From contig NC_049904.1 in assembly GCF_001411555.2 (NCBI RefSeq), positions 31,819,370 through 31,883,369 of the forward strand: 64,000 nucleotides of DNA. The letters run 5' to 3'. Source of the stretch: Juglans regia. Taxonomy: Eukaryota; Streptophyta; Magnoliopsida; Fagales; Juglandaceae. Of the stretch, positions 1 through 10,269 are shown one piece after another; position 1 is the first letter of the stretch; the number at the start of each line of letters is the position of its first letter. The position numbers were made by a program, and so were the translations under genes. Under the pieces are notes generated by a model that saw only the letters and a list, made by a program, of their open reading frames with translations, ran no database searches and was not told the DNA's origin.

Positions 1-127
1 TTTTCTTAAAAAATAAAAAAATCAATTATTTTTTAATATACTTGACGTGGAAAGTTTCTATACCAACGAGTTAAGTGTGCTAAAAATAAAAATAAGATTT
101 TTTTTAAAAAATAAAAATAATCCAAGT

Positions 128-296
128 GTGTTTGGTACCCTCTCACTTACTATTCTTTATTTTATTATTATTTTTTACCTATTTTTCTACTATTCATTAC
201 TTTTTATCTACATTTTACTACTATTTAAATATTTTATTATTATTTTTTCACTACTATTCACAAATATTCTCAACACTTCTCACTATCCAAACGTAC
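128..296. mobile_element. MITE-like segment (TTTGG-ended family)
   Basis: The segment runs from GTGTTTGGTACC to CACTATCCAAACG, so its ends are imperfect inverted repeats (TTTGG / CCAAA). The interior is made of repeated ACTATTCATTACTTTTTA-like blocks. A similar interior recurs at about 33,716-33,850. No coding capacity. No clear target duplication was found, so the exact ends are approximate. Confidence 0.5.
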
Positions 297-1489
297 ATTG
301 TACGGCCTTACCTATATCATTTATCTAAGCACAATCTTAAGGTTTCCAAAAGAAAAAAATATCTCGTCGGAGAATAAAATCATCTTCGTTTCACTTAAAA
401 TTATCATTACTATCATTTATCTGAGATATTTTAATATTTATACAAATAATTAAATTGACAAGTAAAATAAAAAATGGCTATGGACTTTAAACCTAATTCA
501 ATTTATTTATTTATTTATTTTTATACAGACACAATTTACTAGTGGGTCCTGCTATTCGGTTGTCCAGACTATATGTAACTTTGGCCCTCCTCCGTAGTGT
601 ATTTATATTTTTTTTCTTTTTTTTGTCATATATTTTTAAACACTAGCGGTGAAGTTACCTATTAAGCACGTTTGTCCTGTATTAAATTATTTTAAAATGT
701 AAATATATAGTATAAAAGAATAAAATTTAATGATAAAATCTATTAGGATAATATAGATTATTCTAATTACAAACTACTAATTCAAATAATAATAAATTTA
801 AACAAACTATAGATTTAAGCAAGTTTGGAAGATAAACTAATTGAAATTACAGTTTGTTTTTTAAACGACTAAATATTACATAATTATTTTTTTCGTTACT
901 GAAAGTAAAGTTTGGGGGTTATGTATTCAGAGGTGGTGTGTTCTCCTCATTCACAGCATTTATGGAGAGAACATTGAAGTTTTTGTGACGTTATTTTTGG
1001 AGTTGATCTAAATCTACACCCAATTGTATGATCCATTTTTTACTTTAACATATTTTTACAATATTTTAGATATACGGTAAATGTTCCTTCATGAAATAAA
1101 TTTAGAGTCTAAGCATGATTACAAAAATTTAGAAGCATGTTAATATAGAATATATAAAGTATGGTGAACAAATATAAATGAAGTGTTTGTGTCTAATACA
1201 TCACTGGTCCTAGCATCAGCACGAGAAATGCGTTGTCTTTTTGTATAACATGGCCTGACCTCTTCATTATTATGCATAAATTCTATATCACCTCTTAACA
1301 CATTTTTTTCATTGTGAATGATTGGTTGGGAGAGAAATTATTCTTCATCTTGAATATTATCATTCGTAGAATTCTTTTGTTGAAGATATATTTCTATCTT
1401 ATTTCGTTGTATATGTTCTTTTTTTAAAGAAAGAATCCTATACAAATTGTTTATCCTAGGCTTTTTTCCAACACCTTGGGAATTATTCA

Positions 1490-1695
1490 TCTAATAACAA
1501 AATCATATGAATGTCACTTATCAGGATAACTCAAAACAAGAAATTTAAATAATGGGAAAATAATATGTTTTAGAACCAATAATTTAATAAACATAATTTG
1601 TTTCTCAAAATATTTCTTACCTCTTGTCTCAGTGTGATGAAAGTTTTAAAGTCGTGATTTTTAGCCATTTCTTATAGTTCACCCACATTGAACAT
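1490..1695. repeat. diverged direct repeat, copy 1
   Basis: This stretch matches 2,275-2,475 in the same orientation. Shared landmarks, in the same order, are ATCACTTATCA-like text, ATAACTCAAAACAA, AATAATGGGA, an ACCAATAATT block, AATAAACATAA, and TTCTAGCCATTTC or a close variant. The copies differ by many substitutions and small indels, so the duplication is old. No coding content was recognised. Confidence 0.65.
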
Positions 1696-2274
1696 AAGAT
1701 AATGTGTATTTATTTATAGTCAATCGTTTTCAATTAAGAATAAAAACTCAAGATGATGCAAGGTCAAAAACATTTTCAATCCAAATATATATTTGAACAA
1801 GTAAAAAACAACCATTGAAATAGATACATTCAGAGTACATTGGCTCTATTAGCAATAGACGAAAGAAATCCAACCAACTCAACAAATTCAACCAAACTGT
1901 AAAACATAGAGAATGAAAATTAGAAATGCAAGAAATCAGGATAAGAAAAACCTTTGTGTATACTGTTTGAAACATTATAACAACGCAACAGGAGGATGAT
2001 ACTCTATATAGCATATATTGATAATAAATTGTGTAATTATTATTGTTGCAAGTTCAAGAGGAAGGGGCAGAGGTTAAACAATAGAAGGGCAAGGACCAAC
2101 GAAATTTATGCACCAAGTATCATTATTCTTAAATAGTCCGGCTCTTCAATTTCCTTCTCAAGCCAACCAATCTAAATGGAGTGCAGTGTGAAACGTACAA
2201 AACAAAAACCATCAATAAAATGTTTTGCACCTAATAAAATTATAAAATAGGAGAACTATATGTTCATTTGAATA

Positions 2275-2475
2275 ATCAAATAATTAATCATATTAACATG
2301 ATCACTTATCAAAATAACTCAAAACAATAAATTAATTTTGATAATGGGAGAGTAATGTGTTTTAAAACCAATAATTGAATAAACATAAATTTTGTCTTGA
2401 GATATTTCTGATTTTTTGTCCTAGGGTGATAAAGGTTTTAAACTTATAATTTCTAGCCATTTCGTAGCTTATTAA
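2275..2475. repeat. diverged direct repeat, copy 2
   Basis: Second copy of the 1,490-1,695 sequence, about 785 bp downstream in the same orientation and with the same order of landmarks. It could be two members of one dispersed repeat family or a local duplication. I cannot tell which without a genome-wide search. Confidence 0.65.
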
Positions 2476-3994
2476 GAAAATGGTACCTAATCAATTACAT
2501 ACCCAAAATATTTTGAAGGAAAATGATAATAAAATAAATCTGTACAATTCATTTGGAAGTACATTATTATTTATAAAACAATATTGTCAATTCACCAAAC
2601 GGATTAAGAATATAACTAATATTATGATCATCATGATTAACAATGAAGGTTTACATGACGTAGTAATAGATCGATACTACATAAGTGCACACAAATTTGA
2701 TTTTATTGTTTCGTATATATAGTTATGACCAGTATCATTAAAATATATGAATTAAATTAATTATAAGCTAATTCCATGATGACCACCAAATGATTCCACA
2801 AATTGTAGCCCCATAATTAAATAATCTCACGACCACAACTCTATGGTGAAAAAAAAAAAAAAGAAGAAGAAGGAAAAAGTTAGTGGCTGACACATCATTG
2901 TGTAAAAAAGTATAGAAGTGATGCATGTAAAAGACATGGAGAATCTTATCATATCATAATCTTGTTAAAGACTATAACATGGTGTCAGTTAATTAATAAT
3001 GCACATATAAATAAATAAAAAATAAACTTTAATTTCTAATCATTTTTAATTAATGGATAATATTGGCTAGAGATTGAACCAAAAAAGATTTTGCTTAAGA
3101 AATAAGGCAATTCAGCATCACTGATCATCCTGATCACGTATGTCATATCTCATCACCACTACACCTGATGTCGATTATTAATAATGTTATCTTCCAATAA
3201 AAATAATGCTAAACATGATGCATGTCTCGCCCACCTTTGAAATTGCCATCATACCTCTCTATCACAATAATATCCACTTTACATACTTTAATTGATAAAT
3301 ATGTTATCCCATGATAGAAAATTATAGTTGAAAGTCCCAGCAGCCAACCTGAAGATGTAAGTCTTCATGTTCCTTGTATTAATCATGTATAAACTCACTT
3401 ATGAGTAAATAATCACCTATAAGCGTAATCTTTACAATGACACACCTCCGTTTTCAGAAGATGAAAGTCTAGGATTTGTTTTTTATTATTGTTGAGAGGT
3501 GATGGACAGAAGTGATATAGGGTATATAGTTTATGGTGGTCATTCACCACTTTCTTACTTGAACATATGCCAAAGCAAACCCAAGGGGAAGTTATTTTAA
3601 TTTCAGATGCATAGTTGAGGTTCTACATTTGATAGATGTGTGAAGGATGTGTATATGTGATTTTCTTGGGATTAACCGGAGAAGTGGATTGATTATATAT
3701 TGCATAGATGAGTGGTATATATTGAAGAAATTATCTCGTGAAAACATCAATGAGTTTTGATTTATTTGCAATATCTTGTAAACTTTCCTGTTTTTGCATT
3801 TTGATATCAATTCGCCAAAAAAGAAAGGAATATTAGTTCCTTTGGTTTTAAGTTTTTCACTCAAATTAGAAGCCTATTTTGAATATTGCATAAAAGTTCG
3901 ACATAAGAATGTTGTACAATTTATAGGTGCATGTACCAAGCCTCCAAGTGTGTGCATTGTAACAGGTGCATTGTAAAGTGTCTATGACTATTTA

Positions 3995-4213
3995 GGGTAG
4001 GTTTGGGGGGTGAGATGAGAATTTATGTTTTGTTTTGAAGTTTAAAATATTAAGTTTTTCTATTATTATTGTTTTGGGATTTGAAAAATGTGTATTGGGA
4101 TTTGAAAAAGTTGAATTGTTTATTATATTTTGTATGGGGATTTGAAAAAGGTGTAATGATGAGATGAGATGAGATGAGAATTTTATGTTTTGTTTTTTGC
4201 CCCAAACCTGCCC
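3995..4213. mobile_element. Tourist-like (PIF/Harbinger) MITE inside kinase pseudogene
   Basis: The ends are 14-bp inverted repeats with one mismatch (GGGTAGGTTTGGGG and the reverse complement of CCCCAAACCTGCCC). TTA flanks both sides, the target preference of the PIF/Harbinger superfamily. Six bases just before the left end (TATTTA, 3,989-3,994) reappear at 4,218-4,223, immediately before the kinase codons resume. The interior has GATGAGATGAGATGAG and TTTGAAAAAGTTGAATTG blocks, the reverse complement of the interior of the copies at about 4,563 and 34,525. Confidence 0.85.
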
Positions 4214-4562
4214 TTAGTATTTACATAACGAAAAGGGTGTTTTCAAGCTCCTGTCCTTGCTTAAAGTTGCAATTGATGTTTCCAAGGGAATGAACTACTT
4301 GCACCAAAATAATATTATCCACAGAGATTTGAAGGCTGCTAATCTTTTAATACATGACAATGAGGTAAAAGTTTCACAATCCTGTATCCTTTATATACGT
4401 TAATTTCATACATTTCCAACTTTTGTTTTTCTTTTTATTGTTTGAAATTTTTATTATTTCTAATGTTTTCTCAACGGTCTTACATCGTTGGAAAACCTAA
4501 ATTAGTTTTGATGAAAGTTTTAATTTTTGTCTTTCAGGTTGTTAAAGTAGTTGATTTTGGAG

Positions 4563-4759
4563 TTGCGTACGTTTGGTTACTAAACTCCTCTCAACTTATC
4601 TTAATTCATCATTATAATTTTTTTAAATCTCAACATAAAATATAATAAACAATTCAACTATTTCAAATCTCAAAATAATAATAATATTAAAAAATAATAT
4701 TCTAACAATATTTTATCATCTCAACTCAACTCAACTCAATTCAACATCCAAACGCAACT
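4563..4759. mobile_element. second MITE of the same family, in a kinase exon
   Basis: The segment runs from GCGTACGTTTGG to ATCCAAACGCAAC and interrupts kinase coding sequence between the DFG region and the YR-MAPE region. The interior (CTCTCAACTTATC, ATTCATCATTATAATTTTTT, ACAATTCAACT, a CTCAACTCAACTCAA run) closely matches 34,525-34,724. The exact target duplication is unclear. Confidence 0.75.
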
Positions 4760-4821
4760 TAAAACCTCAATCTGGGGTTATGACTGTAGAAACTGGAACA
4801 TATAGGTAGATGGCTCCTGAG

Positions 4822-5480
4822 GTGTGAATCTTTTAGTTTAATCTTGGAGCCTTTAGTTAGTTATAGAAAATTGTTTGAAAGTGTTCCAATTCATACTGAC
4901 GTATGCCTTTTGAACGTCTATGTGTGCTTTAAAGTTTTATTTTTTGTTTTATTCATATTAAATATGCAATAGTTTATCATTATTATTTTTTGATACCATG
5001 GAATTTTTCTATCAATCATCGCATATTATCTACCTATGGCTAAATACATTGGGTTTGAAGTCATTAATTTTTATTTTGATTTTGTATTCCGTTTGATTCC
5101 TGACAATTGAAAATGAATCCATTTAAGACGGTGTGTTGCAATTGTAAGGCCACATGAGCATGTTGGATATTTTATTTGCTTGAAAATAGTTGACATGCAT
5201 GAGTTCATATCCTAAATATTCCTACCTACACATATATATTATATATATATATATATATATATTCAGTTTTACCCCCAAAATAAATAGAATTGACAAATAA
5301 TTATATATTTTTTCAACATATATTATTTTTTTGTAGTGATTTTATATCGATTTTTTAAATTTTTTTTTCTTCACTTTGTCTGTCTCGCTCGATTAATCCC
5401 CACGGCCCGCTCTCCTTCAGCCCAGCCCGGAGCCGTCATGCGCTGGCCAGCCTCACTGACACCACCGGTGAGTTCCTCTC
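4822..5480. other. intergenic, AT-rich, (AT)n tract
   Basis: No kinase exon or other gene was recognised downstream of the pseudogene. An (AT)n microsatellite lies near 5,228-5,262. Base composition shifts sharply to GC-rich at about 5,390, where the repeat flanking the hAT element begins. Confidence 0.6.
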
Positions 5481-5615
5481 ACGCCGACGACCAACCGAGG
5501 CGCCACCGATGTCCCCCACGTGCAACCCTATCTTTATCCTGCGGAAACCCATCCGAAATGGGTTTCTCCCATTTCTCTCAATCGGCGCCGCCGTATGCGG
5601 CCACCTATCGTCATG
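5481..5615 (+). repeat. GC-rich direct repeat flanking hAT element, left copy
   Basis: GC-rich sequence with the landmarks CCACCGATGTCCCCCA, AAACCCATCCGAAATGGG and TTTCTCCCATTTCTCTCAA. It recurs at about 6,290-6,435 in the same orientation. The two copies sit on either side of the hAT-type element at 5,624-6,263. A protein frame was not recognised. Confidence 0.8.
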
Positions 5616-5623
5616 ACCACCAC

Positions 5624-6263
5624 TAGGGCTGGGCTTCGACTCCGACGGAGTCGGAGTGCTCGTTTCCGACCTCCGACTCCGACAATAGTCGGAGCCAAAT
5701 TGGAGCTCTGACTCCGACTCCGAACTGGAGTCGGAGTCCGACTCCGATCGGAGGTCGGAGCTCCGACCTCCTATCGGAGCTCCGACATAAGATCAGAGCT
5801 CGACGTGCGCTCGACGTGCGCTCGAGGTTCGCTCGACTTCCGCTCGACTTTCGCTCGAGCGAACCTCTCTGGAAGAGGTTCGCTCGACTTCCGCTCGACC
5901 TGTCGCTCGAGCAGAACTCTTCCAGAGAGGTTCGCTCGACTTCCGCTCGACCTGTCGCTCGAGCAGAACTCTTCCAGAGAGGTTCGCTCGACTTCCGCTT
6001 GACATGTCGCTCGAGCCAATGTTCAATACAACGTGTGCTCGACTTGCGCTCGACACCTCGCTTGAGCGAAAGTGTACAGTAAAAAAAATTTCGAAGTCGG
6101 AATCGGAGCTTCTTGGAGCTCCGACTCCGACTCCGACTCCGAATAGATATTCGGAGCTACTCCGAATTTCGACTCCGAATTCCGATGACTCCGACGAAGT
6201 TGGAGTCGGAGTCAGAGCGGAAGTCGGACGGAGTCGGAATTTTTGGAATTTTGCACACCCCTA
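5624..6263. mobile_element. non-autonomous hAT-type transposon with perfect 8-bp target duplication
   Basis: The 640-bp element is flanked by identical ACCACCAC octamers at 5,616-5,623 and 6,264-6,271. An 8-bp duplication is the hAT signature. Its ends are TAGGGCTGGGC and, on the other strand, TAGGGGTGTGC, a common plant hAT terminus. Just inside both ends lie long runs of CTCCGACTCCGA / TCGGAGTCGGAG, giving large subterminal inverted repeats. The centre is a 52-bp tandem array. No transposase is present, so movement would need an enzyme supplied elsewhere. Composition is far more GC-rich than the surroundings. Confidence 0.9.
5876..6018. repeat. 52-bp tandem array inside the hAT element
   Basis: The unit begins AGGTTCGCTCGACTTCCGCT at 5,876, 5,928 and 5,980, an exact 52-bp period. 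The first two units are nearly identical and the third decays after about 35 bases. Each unit contains CGCTCGAG-type palindromic cores, so the array can pair with itself. A shorter, inverted relative of the unit lies just before it (5,820-5,875). Related CGCTCGA text continues to about 6,066. Confidence 0.85.
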
Positions 6264-6289
6264 ACCACCACATGCGACTCCCCTTCATG

Positions 6290-6435
6290 CCGGCGACCAA
6301 CCCAACGACCACCGATGTCCCCCATGCGCAGCCCTATCTGTCCCCCGCAGAAACCCATCCGAAATGGGTTTCTCCCATTTCTCTCAACCTGCACAGCCGT
6401 ACGCGGCCACCCAGGCCACTGCACGTCCACCACTT
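6290..6435 (+). repeat. GC-rich direct repeat flanking hAT element, right copy
   Basis: Second copy of the 5,481-5,615 sequence, with the same landmarks in order, including CCACCGATGTCCCCCA and CATCCGAAATGGGTTTCTCC. The two copies differ at scattered positions. The octamers show that the hAT element entered beside one copy, so the repeat pair was probably not created by that insertion. Confidence 0.8.
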
Positions 6436-8168
6436 CACACCAGCGACAATCTCTACCAGACCCAGCCACCACGCACACGGACATTCGCACACACACGGCA
6501 ACTCTCTCTCTTCCTCTATTCAAACCAAAAGGAAACGAAGAAGAAATAACAAAACAGAGATGCGAAAATACATTTGAAATGAAGAAAGAAATTATAAGAA
6601 AAACAAATATGCGAGAAAGAGAATAAGAAAAACAAGATGCAGAAGTGAAATTAGAAGATATTTGCATACCAAACAGCGAGAAGAAAAGTCTGAAAAAGCA
6701 CAGCAGAAAATTTTTCTTCCTCCACTTGAGAATGAAAGGTCTGCAGATTGTAGAAAACCACGAGACGTATCTGTACTGCATCCCTTCTATCAACTGTAGA
6801 TATTTTCACCATATGTTTAACACTCAACTAAGAAGTAAAATTGTGACTGAAATGAAAGAAAATATCATGCAAAGGAACAACAGAAGAAGAAGAAGACGGC
6901 GCTGGATTGATCACTGTTTGAAACTACTGAAATTGTTCATTACTGTTGATGTTATAGACGTTTTTAAGATATAGGAAGATATTTAAATATTTAAAATATA
7001 TATAAATAGAACAATGCTACGTACAGTCTCTATTTAGGGACTGCAATACAAGTTTAGATAATTTTATCGTTAAAATTTTTTAAAATTATAAAAATATCCT
7101 TCTTAAAATGATATTTTTTCTCATTTAATAAAGAGTCTACATATACAGTCTCCAAGTGAGAACTGCAAATAAAAAATTTCATAAAGATATATTAATATTT
7201 ACTTTCTTGACTATTAAAAAAAATAATAAATACATGAACAATCAAATCTAAGAATAAAAACATGAGACAACTTAAAATTTTTCTTTTATGAATTAATTGC
7301 GATTCAAATAACTTGAAGAAAACAGGAAAACAAGCCTCATTGATCTTGGCTAATCCAGCGTTACTGGCTTGCAAAGAGGATAATGATGATCAATAAATAA
7401 GGATAATGATGATTTGAGACTCGTTACCGTATTTTGCAAGTTTCCATCGCATTTCCGTTTTCTCAAGAGGGGGAATAGCAATTAGAAAAATTATATTTTT
7501 AAAGGAAAATGATAGTATACTGTTTAAGTTTATCCTCATTTTTTATATTTTTTATTTTTTAAAAATAAAAAATTTTACCTAATGATTAAGAAAGTGGCTA
7601 TTAATATATTAATATATTAATATATTTTTTTATTTTTTAAAAATATTTAGAGATGTTTAAAAAAATATTTAAAAGAAAAAGTAAAAAAAAAAAAATACAA
7701 TTTACATTAAGGTTACACAAGTGGGCAAATGGGTATATAACACATAATCATGACATATTTTGATTTCATAAATAATAGACAAGAGTCCGATGGACTTATG
7801 CCACCCCCTTTAATAATAATAATAATAATAATATACTAATTAAATAATGTGGATGATATATCATAGCCAACTGCTTGATAATAAAATAATAATTCTAACG
7901 GCTAAGATCCAATCGTACATGGACCATTTTTATCTTGTTGTTCAACTTATAACAGCGAAACAAAATACCATAAATTTTTAAATCCAAGGTAGTGGGTATG
8001 CTGGATCACAATTGACTCTTGTATTGACCAAATTCGATTGCAAATATCGATTATAACGTAGGTAATTGGGCTTAAAATTTATTGGGTACAGTGCAGCTTT
8101 TGACTGACCTGACATAGAAGGAATCTTTATATAACTTTAATGAACAGTATTATAAAAAAAAAGTACCT
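6436..8168. other. intergenic, nothing recognised
   Basis: No convincing gene. Short reading frames at 6,440-6,970 show no family similarity I recognise. There are low-complexity A/T stretches and an (AAT)n tract near 7,812-7,833. Two similar TACAGTCTC-containing segments (about 7,018 and 7,143) hint at remnants of small repeats. Confidence 0.6.
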
Positions 8169-8177
8169 AATAATTTA

Positions 8178-10260
8178 GAGAAATGCTAAATGCAACCGGT
8201 TTGGGGAACCGGTGCTTACCTGTGTCCTACGTGGTGGCTTAATGGGAACGTATCATTTCATTCAAAATAATGCTGTGATTTGTTTCAGTTTGATCTCCCG
8301 ATAGTTTTTCCCTCCCTCCTTCCCCTTCTCCTTCTTCTTCTCCTTCTTATCTCCACGTACCCTTCCTTTTCTAATCTTCTTCATATCCATCTTCTCTGAA
8401 ACTGATGTCCATCTTCGTCAGATTCGTCTCTTCCGATCTTCTCCATCTCCTCTGATCTTCTGGATCTCCGCGTCTCTTCTAACTCATTGTTTTTGTTTTT
8501 TAGAAACCTCGGACATGGGAAGCACAGTTCAAGTCTGGTATATATCTAGAGCATTGTTTTTCACAGCATTGTTTTTATTTATCCAGAGCAACCCACTTTC
8601 ATTGTATTTAGGCCAGATAAGAGATTCAAGATAAGCCACCTGCACCCTTCTACTGAGTATTCCTGCAAGGTTTCTTTATTTAGCAGCACAGGGGTATTGG
8701 GTGTTTTGGAAGCTAACTGGGAGACACCCGCATCAGATAGAAGCTGTTTTACAGCTTTAAAACATGGAAAGGCAGAACATACAATTATAGCGCAAGATCA
8801 TCTTCAAGTGGAGTCAACCAAGTTTGATAACATTAAATTAGCACCTCCTGCAAAGCTTCAACCGTTGGTCGACATCAACAAGAGCAAAAGTCAAATGTTT
8901 TGCTCACCGTCTCTTTTCATTGAAACTGTTTCTTCTTCCACTCCTTAAGTGCAGTGGAATGCGAGCTGTTCTAGATATTTGTTGTAAAAAGCACCTAGAG
9001 GAAATTGATTATGAGCATTCCGTGCAAGTGGTGAAATGGCTAGAGCATGAAGGGCACCTGGATGAATTTTTAGAGTAAAATTTCACACTTGGTTCAGCCT
9101 CAAAGCCACAGAGCAAGAGATAAGGGTGGTTAATGTCTTTATGGCCATGGACAGCTTATGGATACATTCATGGACAAGATATGTTTTGAACAAAAACCAG
9201 TTAATTCTAGGCATGGCTTTTGCTTTAGCTCGTGGCATTAATGCTGAATGGTTATTTTGTTTTACATGAATATTTTAGAGAGTAACCAAAGACATGTAGG
9301 CTTTTGTTGGCAAAACAGAAAAATATATTTGACTACTTCAAGCCAAAAAAATGTGAAGCTTCTTGATTTTTTTCTAAAAAAAAAAAGACCCATTCACAGG
9401 GTCTCTCTCTCACACACACATTTTCAGATTTTAACAAGTCAGTCTAACAATGTCCTTCAAACTTGTTCCTTCTTTTTTTTTTCTTTTTTTCACTGAGAAA
9501 GAAATTCAGCTCATTGAAAGCATCCCAGGCGTGCTTTTGCATTCCCCTTCAACGTGGATGGATACGGCACCCCAGAAGCATGGCAGTTCCAAGGCACTGC
9601 TCTTGCATCCCCAATTGATTTCTATGATCACCAAACAACCAGCCTTTGAAAATAACAACTTCCATGAGTAGCCTTGAAGCCCTTCTCTCCAAGCTTCCCT
9701 CAGTTGTGCTGCCAATCACGGCGCCACAGTCACACGAGTTTATATCATCATCTTAGAAGACATTAGAATTTATTGAAATGGAAAAAGTAGCGGAGGAGAT
9801 TGATGAAGAGATATATAGGCCTGAACTTGAAGTGGGTGAGAGCAACAGTTCCATGGCAGCCGATCGTCGTCAAAAGCATTTCCATCATAACCAAGATTAG
9901 AAAGTGAAAACTGGTGCCGGACCCAACAATAATAATGGATTTTAGGACTCACTATCGGTACAACAACTCGGTTTTTATTAGATTGTATGAGAATTGAGTG
10001 CTTGATGCATGTCTAACATTGGGGGTTCCTGATCTACTAGGTTAAGCTTTAGCTTTATGCAAGTTTGAATATTCTCAGTTCCTCCGTACCAAACCCAGAT
10101 GCGAATGCGATTTTCCCTCTCCTTCTGAAATCTGAAATCTGATTTTCCCTCCCTTCTTCCCGTTTGTCTATTCTGTGATATATTTTTTTTCAATATATCG
10201 GCTAGCCACGTCAGCCGATTCCCCAATGGTTGCGTGCGACGGTTGCATGTAGCATTGTTG
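8178..10260. mobile_element. Mutator-like element (Pack-MULE type) with perfect 9-bp target duplication
   Basis: Identical nonamers AATAATTTA lie at 8,169-8,177 and 10,261-10,269, the 9-bp duplication typical of Mutator-like elements. The outermost 21 bases form inverted repeats matching at 17 of 21 positions, sharing ATGCTA-ATGCAACCG. Similar text (GGGGAA-CGG, ACGTGG) continues inward with gaps. There is no transposase frame. Inside are a CT-rich leader-like block (8,290-8,480) and then a VIN3-like gene fragment (8,583-9,235). A second unrecognised stretch (9,500-9,900) contains two short open frames of non-random look. A non-autonomous element carrying host gene pieces is the definition of a Pack-MULE. 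Confidence 0.87.
8583..9235 (+). pseudogene. VIN3-like (VIL/VEL) gene fragment captured in the Mutator-like element
   Basis: A frame open from 8,583 to a stop at 8,946-8,948 reads like the fibronectin-III part of VIN3-like proteins: FRPDKRFKISHLHPSTEY, CKVSLFSSTGVLGV, EANWETPASDRS. Further on, in shifted frames, come VQVVKWLEHEGHLDE, FRVKFHTWFSLKATEQE, IRVVNVFM, FEQKPVNSRHGF and a final Trp-His-like end, which match the C-terminal VID domain. VIN3-like proteins work with Polycomb complex PRC2 in vernalisation-type silencing, and the VID domain mediates their oligomerisation. Here the N-terminal PHD finger is missing. There are several stops and frameshifts, and part of the VID is deleted. It is non-functional as protein. 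Family assignment is from recalled conserved motifs. Confidence 0.82.
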
Positions 10261-10269
10261 AATAATTTA

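Larger units (their letters stand above)
1..3860. other. AT-rich intergenic region, no gene seen
   Basis: I found no coding region with recognisable protein similarity on either strand. The stretch is strongly AT-rich. It holds a MITE-like segment near the start (128-296) and a diverged direct duplication (about 1,490-1,695 and 2,275-2,475), both listed separately. The few open frames are short and low in complexity. Confidence 0.7.
3860..4821 (+). pseudogene. STY8/17/46-type ACT-domain serine/threonine/tyrosine kinase, fragment
   Basis: Pieces of a plant STY-family kinase catalytic domain lie in gene order. [18 protein letters not shown] is at about 3,894-3,950, SVYDYL at 3,977-3,994, and a stretch ending [12 protein letters not shown] just before a splice donor at about 4,363. 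An exon starting after AG at 4,537 reads VVKVVDFGVA, and TGTYR, stop, MAPE runs to 4,821, followed by a GT. Intron borders are still visible, so this is a decayed genomic copy and not a processed one. Breaks: a stop at 3,974-3,976, an in-frame TAG at 4,807-4,809 where the family has the Trp of YRWMAPE, one MITE inserted at 3,995 and another at about 4,563. The N-terminal ACT region and the C-lobe after APE are absent. Identity to the STY subfamily is from recall of its conserved motifs. It cannot make a kinase. Confidence 0.88.

Noticed and set aside
5325..5345. CACTA right terminus suggested by TTTTTTTGTAGTG
   Set aside because: There is no subterminal repeat array beside it and no matching left end within reach. 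Probably chance in T-rich DNA.
5771..6082. Several overlapping open frames rich in Arg, Ser and Glu on both strands
   Set aside because: They are translations of the 52-bp tandem array in different frames, not genes.
6212..6793. A 193-codon open frame on minus near the hAT element
   Set aside because: The translation has no recognisable domain and crosses the right end of the hAT element and a CT-rich repeat. It looks like chance openness in GC-rich DNA.
9500..9900. Possible second captured gene in the Mutator-like element (reading FNVDGYGTPEAWQFQGTA)
   Set aside because: The short frame looks non-random but matches nothing I can name. It is mentioned only as element interior.
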